Shown: positions 33,220-41,706, numbered from the stretch's first letter. The stretch: DNA of 64,000 nt from Curtobacterium sp. MCBA15_008 (GCF_001865065.1 NZ_MJGN01000008.1:1-64000); one strand, 5' to 3'. The notes: generated by a model from the sequence alone, not told the origin. Program-made: numbers and translations.

Positions 33220-34094
33220 TCACGGGCCTGGAGGCGCGGTGCCAGCTGGCACCGCGCCTCCAGGCCGACCGTCGTCACCCGTCGGCTGCGCGAGCGACCC
33301 GAGGAGCCGCAGCTTGTCCGCCGCGTCGCTGCCCGCCTCCGGGTAGTAGAGGACGAGGATGAGCCCACCGACGGGCAGCTTCTCGCGGTGCAGCCGGAGC
33401 GACCCGAGGGCCGGGTGCTCGATCTCGGCGGTGTTGCCCTCCAGCCGCCGGACGTCCTGACGGGCCCACAGCGTGCGGAAGCGAGCACTGGCGAGACTCA
33501 GTTCGCCGACCACCTCGACCGCCCGCGGATCGGAGACGTCGTTGCCGATGCTGCGCCGGAACGCGGCGACCATGTCGACGACCGCCTGCTCCCAGTCCGC
33601 GTGGAACGCGCGCTCCTCGGGGTCGAGCAGCAGGGAGCGGAGCCGGTTCTGCCCCGGCGTCAGCCGCGGCGAGAGCGCGACGGCCAGGTCGTTGGCGGCG
33701 AGGACGTCGAAGTGCCGCCCCTCGACGAAGGCCGGCACCGCGATCGTGGCGAGCAGGTGCTCGAGGCGTGCCGGCACGCGTTCGGCTCGCCGTGGACGTC
33801 GGGCCCGTGGGCGACCGCTCGCGAGGGTGATCAGGTACTCCGTCTCGACCTCGTCGAGCAGGAGCACCCGGGCCAGCGCCTCCAGCACCTGCGCCGACGG
33901 GTTGTCGTCCCGCCCGCGCTCGAGTCGGAGGTAGTAGTCCGCGCTGATGCCGGCGAGCATCGCGACCTCTTCGCGACGCAGCCCGGGGACGCGTCGGCGT
34001 GCGCCGGAGGGCATGCCGACCTCCTCGGGCGAGACCAGCGCCCGGCGTGCGGCGAGGTACTGGCCCAGTCGGTTCGTGTCGGCGCGGTCGTCCA
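33220..34094 (-). CDS. XRE family regulator with MmyB-like ligand-binding domain
   Basis: A 291-residue regulator. The N-terminal HTH_31-type domain (LGQYLAARRALVSPEEVGMP, GLRREEVAMLAGISADYYLR) ends at about residue 90. The MmyB-like PAS-related domain follows (VLAANDLAVALSPRL; PEERAFHADWEQAVVDMVA; KLPVGGLILVLYYPEAGSDA). Family members often control an adjacent, divergent SDR gene, which is the arrangement here (SDR at 34231). The final 14 or so residues (RPGGAVPAGTAPPGP) are read entirely from a dispersed DNA palindrome and are not part of the family domain. GTG 34103 is an alternative start. Confidence 0.88.
33225..33266. repeat. Long palindrome, copy 2, inside the 3' end of the XRE regulator gene
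   Basis: Arms of 19 bases (33225-33243 and 33248-33266) are perfect complements around AGCT, itself a palindrome, so the entire 42 bases are symmetrical. Read on the minus strand it encodes the tail of the XRE regulator, whose stop codon follows directly. Confidence 0.85.
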
Positions 34095-34230
34095 TGTCCG
34101 TCACGCTAGCGATCCTCCGGCGGCGAGAGGGGGCCCTGCCACTCCCCGGATCACGGGGGCCTCGCCGGCGGTCCGGTCGGCGGCGGACGATCGTCCGGTA
34201 CCGGCCGCCGGGCCGGATGAAGGAGTCGTC

Positions 34231-34971
34231 ATGGACATCACCGACCGCACCGTCCTCATCGTCGGAGGGACCTCGGGCATCGGCCTGGGCCTCGCCCGCC
34301 GCTTCGCCGACGCCGGGTCCACCGTCGTCGTCGGCGGTCGCGACACCGACCGGGTCGAGGGCCTCGAGACCGTCACCGTCGACGTGTCCGACCCGGAGTC
34401 CGTCACCCGCGCCCGCGACGAGGTCCTCGCCGCGCACCCCGACCTCGACCTCGTCGTCACGATGTCCGGCGTGATGCTGCTCGAGGACCTCCGCGACCCG
34501 GCACACATCGCGCAGACCGAGACCACCATCGCGGTGAACCTGCTCGGGACCATCCGCGTCGTCGACGCCTTCACCCCGCACCTGATCGCACTCGGACACG
34601 GCGACGTGATGACCGTCACGTCGGGGATCGCGTTCCTGCCGTTCCCGCTCATGGCGAGCTACGGCGCGTCCAAGGCCGGGGTGCACGCGTACACCGAGGC
34701 GCTCCGCGCGCATCTCGCGGGGACCGGTGTCGGCGTCACCGAGCTCGTCCCGCCGGCGGTCGCGACCGCCGGCCAGGAGCAGGTGAACCCGAACGCGCTG
34801 CCCCTCGACGCGTTCCTCGACGAGGTCGTCGGCCTGCTCACGCAGACCCCGACCCCGGACGAGATCGTCGTGGAGCGCGCCCGGGCGCTCCGGTGGGCCG
34901 AACGGGACGGCACCTACGCCGACCTGCTCGCGCAGCGGTCGCAGGCGCTGGCGTCGTTGCCCGGCCGCTGA
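34231..34971 (+). CDS. SDR family oxidoreductase (DltE-like)
   Basis: A 246-residue short-chain dehydrogenase/reductase. The cofactor motif GGTSGIGLGLA lies near residue 12, the catalytic Tyr-Lys pair in SYGASKAG near residue 150, and the upstream catalytic Ser in TVTSGIAF. ATG 34231 follows AAGGAG. It is divergent from the XRE regulator, the common layout for this regulator type, so it is probably its target. Substrate unknown. Confidence 0.9.
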   Translation: MDITDRTVLIVGGTSGIGLGLARRFADAGSTVVVGGRDTDRVEGLETVTVDVSDPESVTRARDEVLAAHPDLDLVVTMSGVMLLEDLRDPAHIAQTETTIAVNLLGTIRVVDAFTPHLIALGHGDVMTVTSGIAFLPFPLMASYGASKAGVHAYTEALRAHLAGTGVGVTELVPPAVATAGQEQVNPNALPLDAFLDEVVGLLTQTPTPDEIVVERARALRWAERDGTYADLLAQRSQALASLPGR

Positions 34972-34993
34972 TCGCCGTCGTCAGCGCTTGTCG

Positions 34994-35746
34994 TCAGCGC
35001 CCGCCAGCGGGGTCCGGTCGTGTCTGCACGGGTGCGAGCCAGCGCGTGAGCAGGACGGCCGTGACGCTGCCGGTCGCCATGATGGCGGCGAGGACGACGA
35101 TCTGGAACCGACCGGCCTCGAGCGGGGAGACACCGCCGAACACCGCGCCGACGAACGCGCCGGGCAGGGTCACGAGGCCGGTCGTCTTCGTCTGGTCGAC
35201 CGTCGGGATGAGCGCCGCGCTCACCGCACGCCGCACCAGGTCGGTCGTCGCCCGACGCGGAGCCGCGCCGAGGGCGAGCCAGCCCTCGACCTCGTCCCAC
35301 CGGTCGTCGACGAGTTCGCGGAACCGCCGCCCGGCGATCGTGGCGATCGACATCGCGTTGCCGATCACGATCCCGCCCACCGCGAGGGCGTAGCGCGGGG
35401 AGAGCTCGATGGCTCCGGTGCCGAACACCACGACACCGGTGACGAGGATGCCGGACGCCATCGAGACCGCGACCGGCAGCGCCATCGACCGGAACCCGCC
35501 GAGCCGTCGCGCCGAGGTGACGACGGCGACGCTGAACATCACGCCGAGTGCCAACCCGATCAGGACGGGGGAGCGGATGACGCCGGTCAGGACGAGGCTG
35601 ATGGCTGCGAGCTGCAGGACGCCCCGGGCGATGGCGGCCGCCGGGGCCCACGGCGCCGAGGCCCGTGCAGCGAGGAGGACGCCGGTGGCGATCGCGACGA
35701 GCACCAGCACACCGAGCAGGGTGTGGGCGAGCGCGTCACCGTTCAC
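34994..35746 (-). CDS. FetB/YbbM family (UPF0014) ABC-type permease
   Basis: A 250-residue membrane protein with about six hydrophobic segments. The family signatures are present: ARGVLQLAAISLVLTGV, VGGIVIGNAMSIATIAGRRF and IPTVDQTKTTGLVTLPGAFVG. In E. coli FetB works with the ATPase FetA in iron export and oxidative-stress resistance. No FetA-like ATPase is next to it here, so the partner must be elsewhere or absent. Convergent with the SDR gene (22-base gap). Confidence 0.85.
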   Translation of the reverse strand: MNGDALAHTLLGVLVLVAIATGVLLAARASAPWAPAAAIARGVLQLAAISLVLTGVIRSPVLIGLALGVMFSVAVVTSARRLGGFRSMALPVAVSMASGILVTGVVVFGTGAIELSPRYALAVGGIVIGNAMSIATIAGRRFRELVDDRWDEVEGWLALGAAPRRATTDLVRRAVSAALIPTVDQTKTTGLVTLPGAFVGAVFGGVSPLEAGRFQIVVLAAIMATGSVTAVLLTRWLAPVQTRPDPAGGR

Positions 35747-35805
35747 GCATCACCGTGGCCTCCAGCCGTCCCGTGCACCGAGCGTCACAGCACGCTACCG
35801 CGTGC

Positions 35806-35849
35806 GGGCCGGGAGGCGCGGTGCCGGCTGGCACCGCGCCTCCCGGCCC
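35806..35849. repeat. Long palindrome, copy 3
   Basis: Arms of 20 bases (35806-35825 and 35830-35849) pair perfectly around a four-base loop. This copy lies between the divergent fetB-like and Nudix genes, so it cannot be a simple terminator. It differs from copy 2 by a few paired changes (GGG for CTG), preserving the stem. Confidence 0.85.
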
Positions 35850-35913
35850 TGGTCGGTGCGGTCCCGGGCCCTGGCCGGTTCCGCGGCGTCGACGCGCGTG
35901 GCAGGGTGAGCGG

Positions 35914-36366
35914 ATGCCGAGCATCAGGAACATCGCGGTGGGACTGCCGGTCCGGGACGGCCACGTCCTGGTGTCCGAGTCCCACGACGCCGTCCGCGAC
36001 CTGGTCTTCTTCCGCGCCGTCGGGGGCGGCGTCGAGTTCGGCGAACGCGCCGACCAGGCACTGCGACGCGAGTTCCGCGAGGAGCTCGCCGTCGAACTCG
36101 ACGAGGTCGGACTCCTCGGGGTCATCGAGAACCTGTTCACGTTCGAGGGGCAGCCCGGGCACGAGTACGCACACGTCTTCGCGGTGCGGTCGAGCGAGCT
36201 CGACGCCGTGCCGCTCGACGCCGAGCTCGTCGTGCTGGACGAGGGCAGCCCGGTGCGGTGGGTGCCGCTCGACACGGGTGTCCCGGTGTTCCCTGACGGC
36301 GTCCTGGAGTTGCTGCGGGCGTCCGGCGTCAGCCAGCCGCGGGGTCCGGGTCCGGGCCCGGTCTGA
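35914..36366 (+). CDS. Nudix hydrolase
   Basis: A 150-residue Nudix enzyme, which hydrolyses a nucleoside diphosphate linked to another group. The box is GGVEFGERADQALRREFREE near residue 36, retaining the Glu residues that bind magnesium; the Gly normally near its end is replaced (EELAVEL). A typical MutT-like C-terminal strand follows (SPVRWVPLDTGVPVFPDGV). Substrate unknown. The 3' end overlaps the convergent kinase gene by 38 bases. Confidence 0.85.
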   Translation: MPSIRNIAVGLPVRDGHVLVSESHDAVRDLVFFRAVGGGVEFGERADQALRREFREELAVELDEVGLLGVIENLFTFEGQPGHEYAHVFAVRSSELDAVPLDAELVVLDEGSPVRWVPLDTGVPVFPDGVLELLRASGVSQPRGPGPGPV

Positions 36367-36940
36367 GCCGACGTGTGACGCCCGGTCGGTGCACCGGCAG
36401 TCGGAAGCGGTCGCTGGCGATCGCCGCCGCGACTGCTCCGAGGGTCTCCGGCGGTGACTGCGTGGTCGTGTCGATCACCGACGGCTCGAGCCCGCCGAGG
36501 TCGGCGAACTGGTCCCAGAGCGCGAGGACCGGGCCCTCGTCGACCAGGGCGTCCGGATCGCTCCGACGTCGGGCGCGGTCGAGCGCGACGGCTCGAGCGG
36601 GCCGGAGGACGACGTAGTGCACCGCGACCTGCGGGTGCACGGGCACGGCCTGCCGGTAGCGGCCGAGCATCCACGGACCGACGATGCCGTCGACCACCAC
36701 GGTGAACCCGCCCTCGGCGTAGGCGAAGGCCGCCGCGACGATCGCCCGGACCACGGTGTGGTTCTGCGCGTCGGCCTCGGGGAGGTACGGCGGCACGGCA
36801 CCCGAGACGACGGCGTGCCAGAAGTCGTCCGTGTGCAGGTGGACCGCCCGGTCGAACTGCACGGCCAGCTGTCGTGCCGTCGTCGTCTTGCCGGAGCCCG
36901 GCGGTCCGGTGAGTACGATGACGGTCCCGGGGGAGTCCAT
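36329..36940 (-). CDS. P-loop nucleotide kinase/phosphotransferase-like protein
   Basis: A 203-residue P-loop protein. Walker A is GPPGSGKTTTARQLA at residues 13-21 onward; HLHTDDFWHAVVSG follows, then VVVDGIVGPWML. The layout resembles small gluconate-kinase or chloramphenicol-phosphotransferase-like enzymes that phosphorylate a small hydroxyl compound. The substrate is not evident. The Arg/Pro-rich end (RRLRPGPDPDPAAG) lies in the region overlapping the Nudix gene and is probably unstructured. Confidence 0.75.
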   Translation of the reverse strand: MDSPGTVIVLTGPPGSGKTTTARQLAVQFDRAVHLHTDDFWHAVVSGAVPPYLPEADAQNHTVVRAIVAAAFAYAEGGFTVVVDGIVGPWMLGRYRQAVPVHPQVAVHYVVLRPARAVALDRARRRSDPDALVDEGPVLALWDQFADLGGLEPSVIDTTTQSPPETLGAVAAAIASDRFRLPVHRPGVTRRLRPGPDPDPAAG

Positions 36941-37042
36941 GCGGGAAGTATGCGCCCGTGGCAGCCTCCGTGGCGCACCGTCCGGCGTCGACGAGAGCAC
37001 CATGTCCGTCACGGCGACACCCGAGCGGAAGCGAGTCCCACC

Positions 37043-37387
37043 ATGACCGCAGACGATCCCATCGAGACGGACCCGCAGCACTACCGGCTGCTGTGGGAGA
37101 ACGAGCACGTCCGGGTGCTCGACTACTCCGACGAGCCGGGCGACCAGACCCACCCGCACCGGCACCCGAACAGCGTGATGGTCACGCTGACGGCGTTCGA
37201 GCGGCAGCTCGCAGCCGACGACCGCAGTGTCGACGTCGCGCTGCCCGCGGGCGCCGCCGTCTGGTTGGCGGCCCAGCGACACTCCGGCCGCAACACCGGC
37301 ACGACGCCGACCCACACGGTCCTGATCGAACTCAAGGACGTACCGGACGACGGCGCGCCGACGTCCGTCCTCGGTCCGGTGAGGTGA
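37043..37387 (+). CDS. Small cupin-fold protein
   Basis: A 114-residue single-domain cupin. The metal-binding motif reads THPHRHPNSVMVTL (about residues 37-50), with the second motif weaker around HTVLIELKD. Such proteins are described as cytoplasmic cupins of unknown reaction. ATG 37043 overlaps the stop of a 14-codon frame (37002-37046) by four bases. The next gene begins 51 bases downstream with its own promoter. Confidence 0.7.
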   Translation: MTADDPIETDPQHYRLLWENEHVRVLDYSDEPGDQTHPHRHPNSVMVTLTAFERQLAADDRSVDVALPAGAAVWLAAQRHSGRNTGTTPTHTVLIELKDVPDDGAPTSVLGPVR

Positions 37388-37402
37388 CGACGCCACACTT
37401 CC

Positions 37403-37430
37403 TTGACGTGGCACTTGTATTTTGCAAGTG
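37403..37430 (+). promoter_or_regulatory. Promoter and candidate HxlR operator for the VOC-hxlR operon
   Basis: TTGACG (37403-37408) is a good -35 box; the -10, 17 bases on, is weak (AAGTGT). Overlapping the spacer is CACTTG-N7-CAAGTG (37412-37430), an AT-centred palindrome that stands out in this GC-rich DNA. The operon's second gene encodes an HxlR regulator, the likely ligand-responsive binder. Confidence 0.6.
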
Positions 37431-37438
37431 TTGCGCCC

Positions 37439-37843
37439 ATGAGCCTCTTCATCACCTGTCCGGTCGACAGCGTCGAACGCGCGACCGCCTTCTACACGGC
37501 CCTCGGCTGGGTCCTCAACCGGGACATGTCCGACCAGAACGTGTCGTGCTTCGCGATCGCGCCCGAGCAGTACGTCATGCTCGGCACCCGTGCGATGTAC
37601 GCCGCCGTCGGGGGAGTCGAGGACCTCGTCGGCGGGCCCGACACCCCGTCGAAGGTGACGGTCTCGTTCGACCTCCCCAGCCGCGAGGCGGTCGACGAGC
37701 TGATCGAACGCGCGGGTGCTGCCGGGGGTCGGATCGGTGACACCGACGACTACCCGTTCATGTACCAGCGCCAGTTCGACGACCCGGACGGCTACCACTA
37801 CTCGCCGTTCTGGATGAAGCCAGAGGCCGACCCGGAAGCGTGA
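37439..37843 (+). CDS. VOC (glyoxalase/bleomycin resistance) superfamily protein
   Basis: A 134-residue vicinal-oxygen-chelate protein: CPVDSVERATAFYTALGW at the start and FDDPDGYHYSPFWM at the end form the paired beta-alpha-beta-beta-beta modules. Bacterial members bind or modify small toxic compounds, or have PhnB-like unknown roles. ATG 37439 is preferred to 37403, which lies in the promoter. GTGA overlap with the HxlR gene indicates coupled translation and a sensor/effector relationship. Confidence 0.85.
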   Translation: MSLFITCPVDSVERATAFYTALGWVLNRDMSDQNVSCFAIAPEQYVMLGTRAMYAAVGGVEDLVGGPDTPSKVTVSFDLPSREAVDELIERAGAAGGRIGDTDDYPFMYQRQFDDPDGYHYSPFWMKPEADPEA

Positions 37844-38154
37844 GTGACCTCGCCGCCGCGCTGGACGTCGTCGGCGCACGGTGGGCGCTGCTCGTGGTCG
37901 AACGGCTGCTCGAGGGGCCGCAACGGTACGGCGACCTGCAGCGTGAGCTCGGCGTGCCGACGAACGTGCTCGCCACACGGCTGCGCGAACTCGAACAGGC
38001 CGGGGTGCTGACCCGGCTGCCGCTCCGGCACAACACCCGCGCGTACGCGTTGACCGAACGCGGGCTCGCACTGCGCCCGGCGATCGCCGCGCTCGGGCAG
38101 TGGGGTGCCGAGCACTCCCCGGACGATCCCGTCGAGGAGGACGAGCGCGCCTGA
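37840..38154 (+). CDS. HxlR family transcriptional regulator
   Basis: A 104-residue winged-helix protein. The HxlR pattern is clear: LDVVGARWALLVVERLLEGP, RYGDLQRELGVPTNVLATRL, LEQAGVLTR and YALTERGLALRPAIAALGQW. The usual N-terminal Cys sensor found in redox-sensing members is absent, so it probably responds to another signal. GTG 37840 overlaps the VOC gene's stop. It likely binds CACTTG-N7-CAAGTG upstream of the operon. Confidence 0.9.
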   Translation: MSDLAAALDVVGARWALLVVERLLEGPQRYGDLQRELGVPTNVLATRLRELEQAGVLTRLPLRHNTRAYALTERGLALRPAIAALGQWGAEHSPDDPVEEDERA

Positions 38155-38271
38155 CCACGGGTCGCGCGCCCCGCGGTGCTCGTCCGGGAACACCACACGG
38201 CGTCGCGCGTTGCACGGCTGAGGGACCCCGACGTCCGCACGGGGTGCCGACGGTGAGCAAGGAGGAACACG

Positions 38272-38727
38272 ATGGACGCGCACGAGCACCACGGCACGAG
38301 CTGGACCGCGGCCGCACAGGCGACGCTGCACTGCCTGACCGGCTGCGCGATCGGTGAGGTCCTCGGCATGGTCATCGGCACCGCCACGGGCCTGCACAAC
38401 ACCGGCACGATCATCCTGTCGATCGTGCTGGCGTTCGTGTTCGGCTACGCGCTCACGATGCGCGGCGTCATCCGCTCCGGGCTGACCTTCGCCGCCGCGT
38501 TCACGGTCGCCCTCGCTGCGGACACGGTCTCCATCGCCGTCATGGAGCTGATCGACAACGCCGTCATCGTCGTCGTCCCGGGTGCCCTGGACGCTCAGCT
38601 GGACGACTGGCTGTTCTGGGGTTCACTGGCGTTCTCGCTGGTGATCGCGTTCATCGTCACCACCCCGGTCAACCGGTGGATGATCAGCCGGGGCCGCGGC
38701 CACGCGGTCGTCCACGGCCACCACTGA
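38272..38727 (+). CDS. DUF4396 family membrane protein
   Basis: A 151-residue integral membrane protein with a His-rich start (MDAHEHHGTSW) and end (GHAVVHGHH) and about four hydrophobic segments. HCLTGCAIGEVLGMVIGTAT is the DUF4396 signature with a Cys close to His. Members often sit beside metal transporters; here the next gene is a CDF transporter with a metal sensor, though on the other strand. A metal-related role is inference. ATG 38272 follows AAGGAGG. Confidence 0.85.
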   Translation: MDAHEHHGTSWTAAAQATLHCLTGCAIGEVLGMVIGTATGLHNTGTIILSIVLAFVFGYALTMRGVIRSGLTFAAAFTVALAADTVSIAVMELIDNAVIVVVPGALDAQLDDWLFWGSLAFSLVIAFIVTTPVNRWMISRGRGHAVVHGHH

Positions 38728-38762
38728 GTCGTCCGCCCCGGTGCGGGGTGTCCCCGGACCGG

Positions 38763-39440
38763 TCAGCAACAGTCGCAGGGCTCCTCGCCGGGGCGTTCTC
38801 CGGTGAGGACAGCGGTCGGGACGGCGCAGGTCTCACCGCGCCACGCTTCGAGCCCCTCGCGCAGCGCGAAGACCACGATGACGAGCCCGGCGACGGCGTC
38901 CGCCCACGCCCAACCCAGCAACGTGTTCGCCAGCAGGCCGACCAGGACGGCGGCGGACAGGTACGAGCAGATCAGGGTCTGCTTCGAGTCAGCGACCGCG
39001 GAGGCGCTGCCGAGCTCCGTGCCCGTCCGCCGCTCGAGCAGGCTCAGTCCGGGCATCACCAGCAGGGACACCGCCGCGAGGACGATGCCGACCGTCGAGT
39101 GGTCGGGGCTCCGCAGGCCCGCGAGGGCGAGGACGGCGTCGACGGTGACGTAGGCGGCGAGGCCGAAGAACGACACGGCGATCACCTTCAGCGCGACGCG
39201 CTCCCGCGCTTCGGGGTCGCGCCCGGAGAACTGCCACGCGACCGCTGCCGCGGAGAGCACCTCGACGACGGAGTCGAGGCCGAACCCGATGAGCGCGGTC
39301 GACGACGCGACAGACCCTGCAACGATGGCGACGACCGCTTCGACGACGTTGTAGGTGATGGTCGCCGCGACGACCCAGCGGATCCGACGCTGGAGCACCC
39401 GCTTCCGGTCCGTCCCGACGACCCCGACCGCGGCGGTCAT
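38763..39440 (-). CDS. Cation diffusion facilitator-like metal transporter
   Basis: A 225-residue membrane protein with the CDF transmembrane core: YNVVEAVVAIVAGSVASSTA, then GFGLDSVVEVLSAA (metal-site Asp) and, in the second half, SKQTLICSYLSAAVLVGL and WADAVAGLVIVVFALREG. It lacks the long cytoplasmic C-terminal domain and instead ends CDCC, likely a metal-binding tail. It is coupled to the CmtR-type gene by a four-base overlap, so Cd2+, Pb2+ or Zn2+ export is the probable job. Confidence 0.85.
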   Translation of the reverse strand: MTAAVGVVGTDRKRVLQRRIRWVVAATITYNVVEAVVAIVAGSVASSTALIGFGLDSVVEVLSAAAVAWQFSGRDPEARERVALKVIAVSFFGLAAYVTVDAVLALAGLRSPDHSTVGIVLAAVSLLVMPGLSLLERRTGTELGSASAVADSKQTLICSYLSAAVLVGLLANTLLGWAWADAVAGLVIVVFALREGLEAWRGETCAVPTAVLTGERPGEEPCDCC

Positions 39441-39790
39441 GCGCCTGGCCCGCAGCAGAGCGGGACGTCGCAGTACTCGTCGACGCAGGCGGCGCCGTCC
39501 TCGACGGCGAGGACGACGTCGAGGAGCGACCGGAGGGCGGCCGTGAGGTGGGCATCCGCGATCTCGTACCGGGTCGAACGTCCTTCGGGAACGGCGACGA
39601 CGATGCCGCAGCCGCGGAGGCAGGCGAGGTGGTTGGACACGTTCGAACGCGTCAGGGTCAACTCGGACGCCAGACGGCCCGGGTAGACCGGTCCCTCGAG
39701 CATCTCTAGCAAGATGCGGGAGCGAGTGCGGTCGGCCATGGCCCGGCCCAACCGGTGCATGACGTCCAGGCGTGGCGCAGTGGTCAGCAT
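39437..39790 (-). CDS. cmtR: ArsR/SmtB family metal sensor, CmtR type
   Basis: A 117-residue winged-helix repressor. The recognition helix segment LTRSNVSNHLACLRGCGIVV carries the Cys-x3-Cys pair that forms the Cd/Pb site in mycobacterial CmtR, with the third Cys expected in the C-terminal AACVDEYC region. YPGRLASEL and VLAVEDG also match CmtR. It should release DNA when Cd2+ or Pb2+ binds and so switch on the downstream CDF gene. GCTG-N6-CAGC just upstream (39793-39806) is a possible but weak operator. Confidence 0.88.
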   Translation of the reverse strand: MLTTAPRLDVMHRLGRAMADRTRSRILLEMLEGPVYPGRLASELTLTRSNVSNHLACLRGCGIVVAVPEGRSTRYEIADAHLTAALRSLLDVVLAVEDGAACVDEYCDVPLCCGPGA

Positions 39791-39935
39791 GAGCTGACAT
39801 TACAGCGGTGACTGACCAGTGTCGAGACCTGTCGACACCGCGCACACGGCTGCGGAGAACCGCACGGTCCGGACGAACGGGGCCTGCGGCGGTTCATGAT
39901 GAACGCCGTGGGCCGCCGAGCCCGAGGGAGCAACG

Positions 39936-40943
39936 ATGCGAGTCCTGGCCTACCTGTTCGTGATCCTGGCGTCGACGGCGCTGTCCCTGGGAGCGGCACT
40001 CCTCATCGGGCTCCAGTTCGACGACGCGCCGAACGGACTGCTCATCGCGACGGCCTTCACGTCGCCGTTCCTTGTCATGGGGCCGCTCGTGATCGGAGCG
40101 CTCGCGGCGTACTGGGACCACCGGGCATCCCCGGAGAGCCGGCGGTACCTGGCGTGGTGGTTCACCGGCGTGGTCGTGGTGGACGTCGTCGCCGCCGTCC
40201 TCATCGTGCTCGCAGCGTTCGCGGCGCGGGCGCCGGTCTGGGTCCCGGGGCTGCTCATCGTCGGCACCGCGGTCCTGCTCGCCGTCGCTCGGCCGCTCGG
40301 TGGCCTGTTCCGCCGCACCGAGCGCCCGATCGCGGACGACCTGGACCGATCGCTCCCCGACGCGCGCGCCATCCGCGGCAAGGTCCGGGCGATCGGTACC
40401 ACGTTCGTGATCGCCGCGGTCCTGGCGACCCTCGGAGCGGCGCTGCTCGCATCCGTCGGAGGAGAGCGTGGGAGCGATCTCCTGCAGTCGGTGCTCATCG
40501 CCGGGCAGCTCACGTTCACCGCGACGGCGATGGCGACGATCTTCGTCACGTTGCCGCTCAACACCGCACTCCGTGACGCCGGCGGGCGTGACATCGGGCG
40601 ACTGCGTCGGTTCGCGAAGGTCGTGCTCCGGGGCAAGCCGATCCCCCTCGACGACGCCGAGGAGCGGGGTGCGGTGCAGTACGCGCGCATCGTGCCGGTG
40701 ACGCAGCAGTTCCAACTCGCCTACATCGGGCTGCTGTACATCGGGATCGCGTTCCAGTTCGTGTCGGCGGCGATCCGCGGAGAACTCGGCGTGCTGCCGG
40801 ACTTCTTCCTGGCCGCCCAGGTCGTGGTCCTCGTCATCGTGGTGCCGCTGACGGTGCGTCGGATCCAGCGCGCCCGGACGTACGCCGAGCAGCACGGCGG
40901 GTCCGCCGGGATCGCATCGGGGGCTGCCGCACCGCTCCGGTGA
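39936..40943 (+). CDS. Polytopic membrane protein of unknown function
   Basis: A 335-residue protein with about eight hydrophobic segments arranged in two groups separated by a charged stretch (RRTERPIADDLDRSLPDARA, about residues 126-147) and a second one (GGRDIGRLRRFAKVVLRGKP). It starts as a membrane helix (MRVLAYLFVILAS). No family signature recognised. ATG 39936 follows GGGAG. Convergent with the SDR gene that follows (25-base gap). Confidence 0.7.
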   Translation: MRVLAYLFVILASTALSLGAALLIGLQFDDAPNGLLIATAFTSPFLVMGPLVIGALAAYWDHRASPESRRYLAWWFTGVVVVDVVAAVLIVLAAFAARAPVWVPGLLIVGTAVLLAVARPLGGLFRRTERPIADDLDRSLPDARAIRGKVRAIGTTFVIAAVLATLGAALLASVGGERGSDLLQSVLIAGQLTFTATAMATIFVTLPLNTALRDAGGRDIGRLRRFAKVVLRGKPIPLDDAEERGAVQYARIVPVTQQFQLAYIGLLYIGIAFQFVSAAIRGELGVLPDFFLAAQVVVLVIVVPLTVRRIQRARTYAEQHGGSAGIASGAAAPLR

Positions 40944-40968
40944 ACGAGCCCGTGCGGGTGCGGCGGCG

Positions 40969-41706
40969 TCAGCGCTGCGCCGTCGGCCGGACGACCACCT
41001 CGCCGATGTCGACCCCCGCGGGCTGCGCGATCGCGTACGCCACCGCGGCGGCCACGGCGTCGGCGGGCATGGCGATCGCGTCCCGCTGCGCCTCCAGCAG
41101 TGCGCGCTGTTCGAGGTCGTCGGTCTTCGTGACGCCCTCGGTCGCGGTGAACCCCGGCGAGACGACGGTGACGCGCAGACCGGTGCCGTTCTCCTGACGC
41201 AGTGCTTCGCTGAGGACCCGGACCGCCGTCTTGGTCGCCGCGTACACGCCCTGCGCCGGCACGATGCGGTGCGCGGACGTCGACGCCGTGTGGACGAAGT
41301 GGCCGGACCCCTGCTCGCGGAACACCGGCAGTGCGGCCGCGATCCCGTTGAGCACCCCGACCAGGTTGACGTCGACCATCTGCTGCCACCCGTCCACGTC
41401 GAGCGCGTCGAACGGCGACACCGCCATGGAGCCGGCGTTCTGGTGCAGCACGTCGAGGCGACCGAAGCGCGACCGGGCCGACGCGACCAACGCATGCAGC
41501 GCCTCCCGGCTGCGCACGTCGGTCTCGACCGCGATCGCCTCGCCACCAGTCTCGGTGATGCGCTCGACGACGGACCCGAGCCGCTCGACGCGACGCGCGG
41601 CGAGGACGACGCGCGCGCCGCGCGCCGCCAGGTGCAGCGCAGTCGCCTCGCCGATGCCGCTCGATGCGCCGGTGATCACGACGACCTTCCCCTGGATCCC
41701 CTCCAT
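40969..41706 (-). CDS. SDR family oxidoreductase
   Basis: A 245-residue classical short-chain dehydrogenase. Cofactor motif GASSGIGEATA near residue 13, NAG motif in HQNAGSMAV, and catalytic YAATKTAV near residue 155 with the Ser in HTASTSAHR. Similar to the YdfG/serine-3-dehydrogenase branch. It diverges from a TetR regulator, and two CGGAC-type operators lie between them, so it is probably that regulator's target. Substrate unknown. Confidence 0.9.
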   Translation of the reverse strand: MEGIQGKVVVITGASSGIGEATALHLAARGARVVLAARRVERLGSVVERITETGGEAIAVETDVRSREALHALVASARSRFGRLDVLHQNAGSMAVSPFDALDVDGWQQMVDVNLVGVLNGIAAALPVFREQGSGHFVHTASTSAHRIVPAQGVYAATKTAVRVLSEALRQENGTGLRVTVVSPGFTATEGVTKTDDLEQRALLEAQRDAIAMPADAVAAAVAYAIAQPAGVDIGEVVVRPTAQR

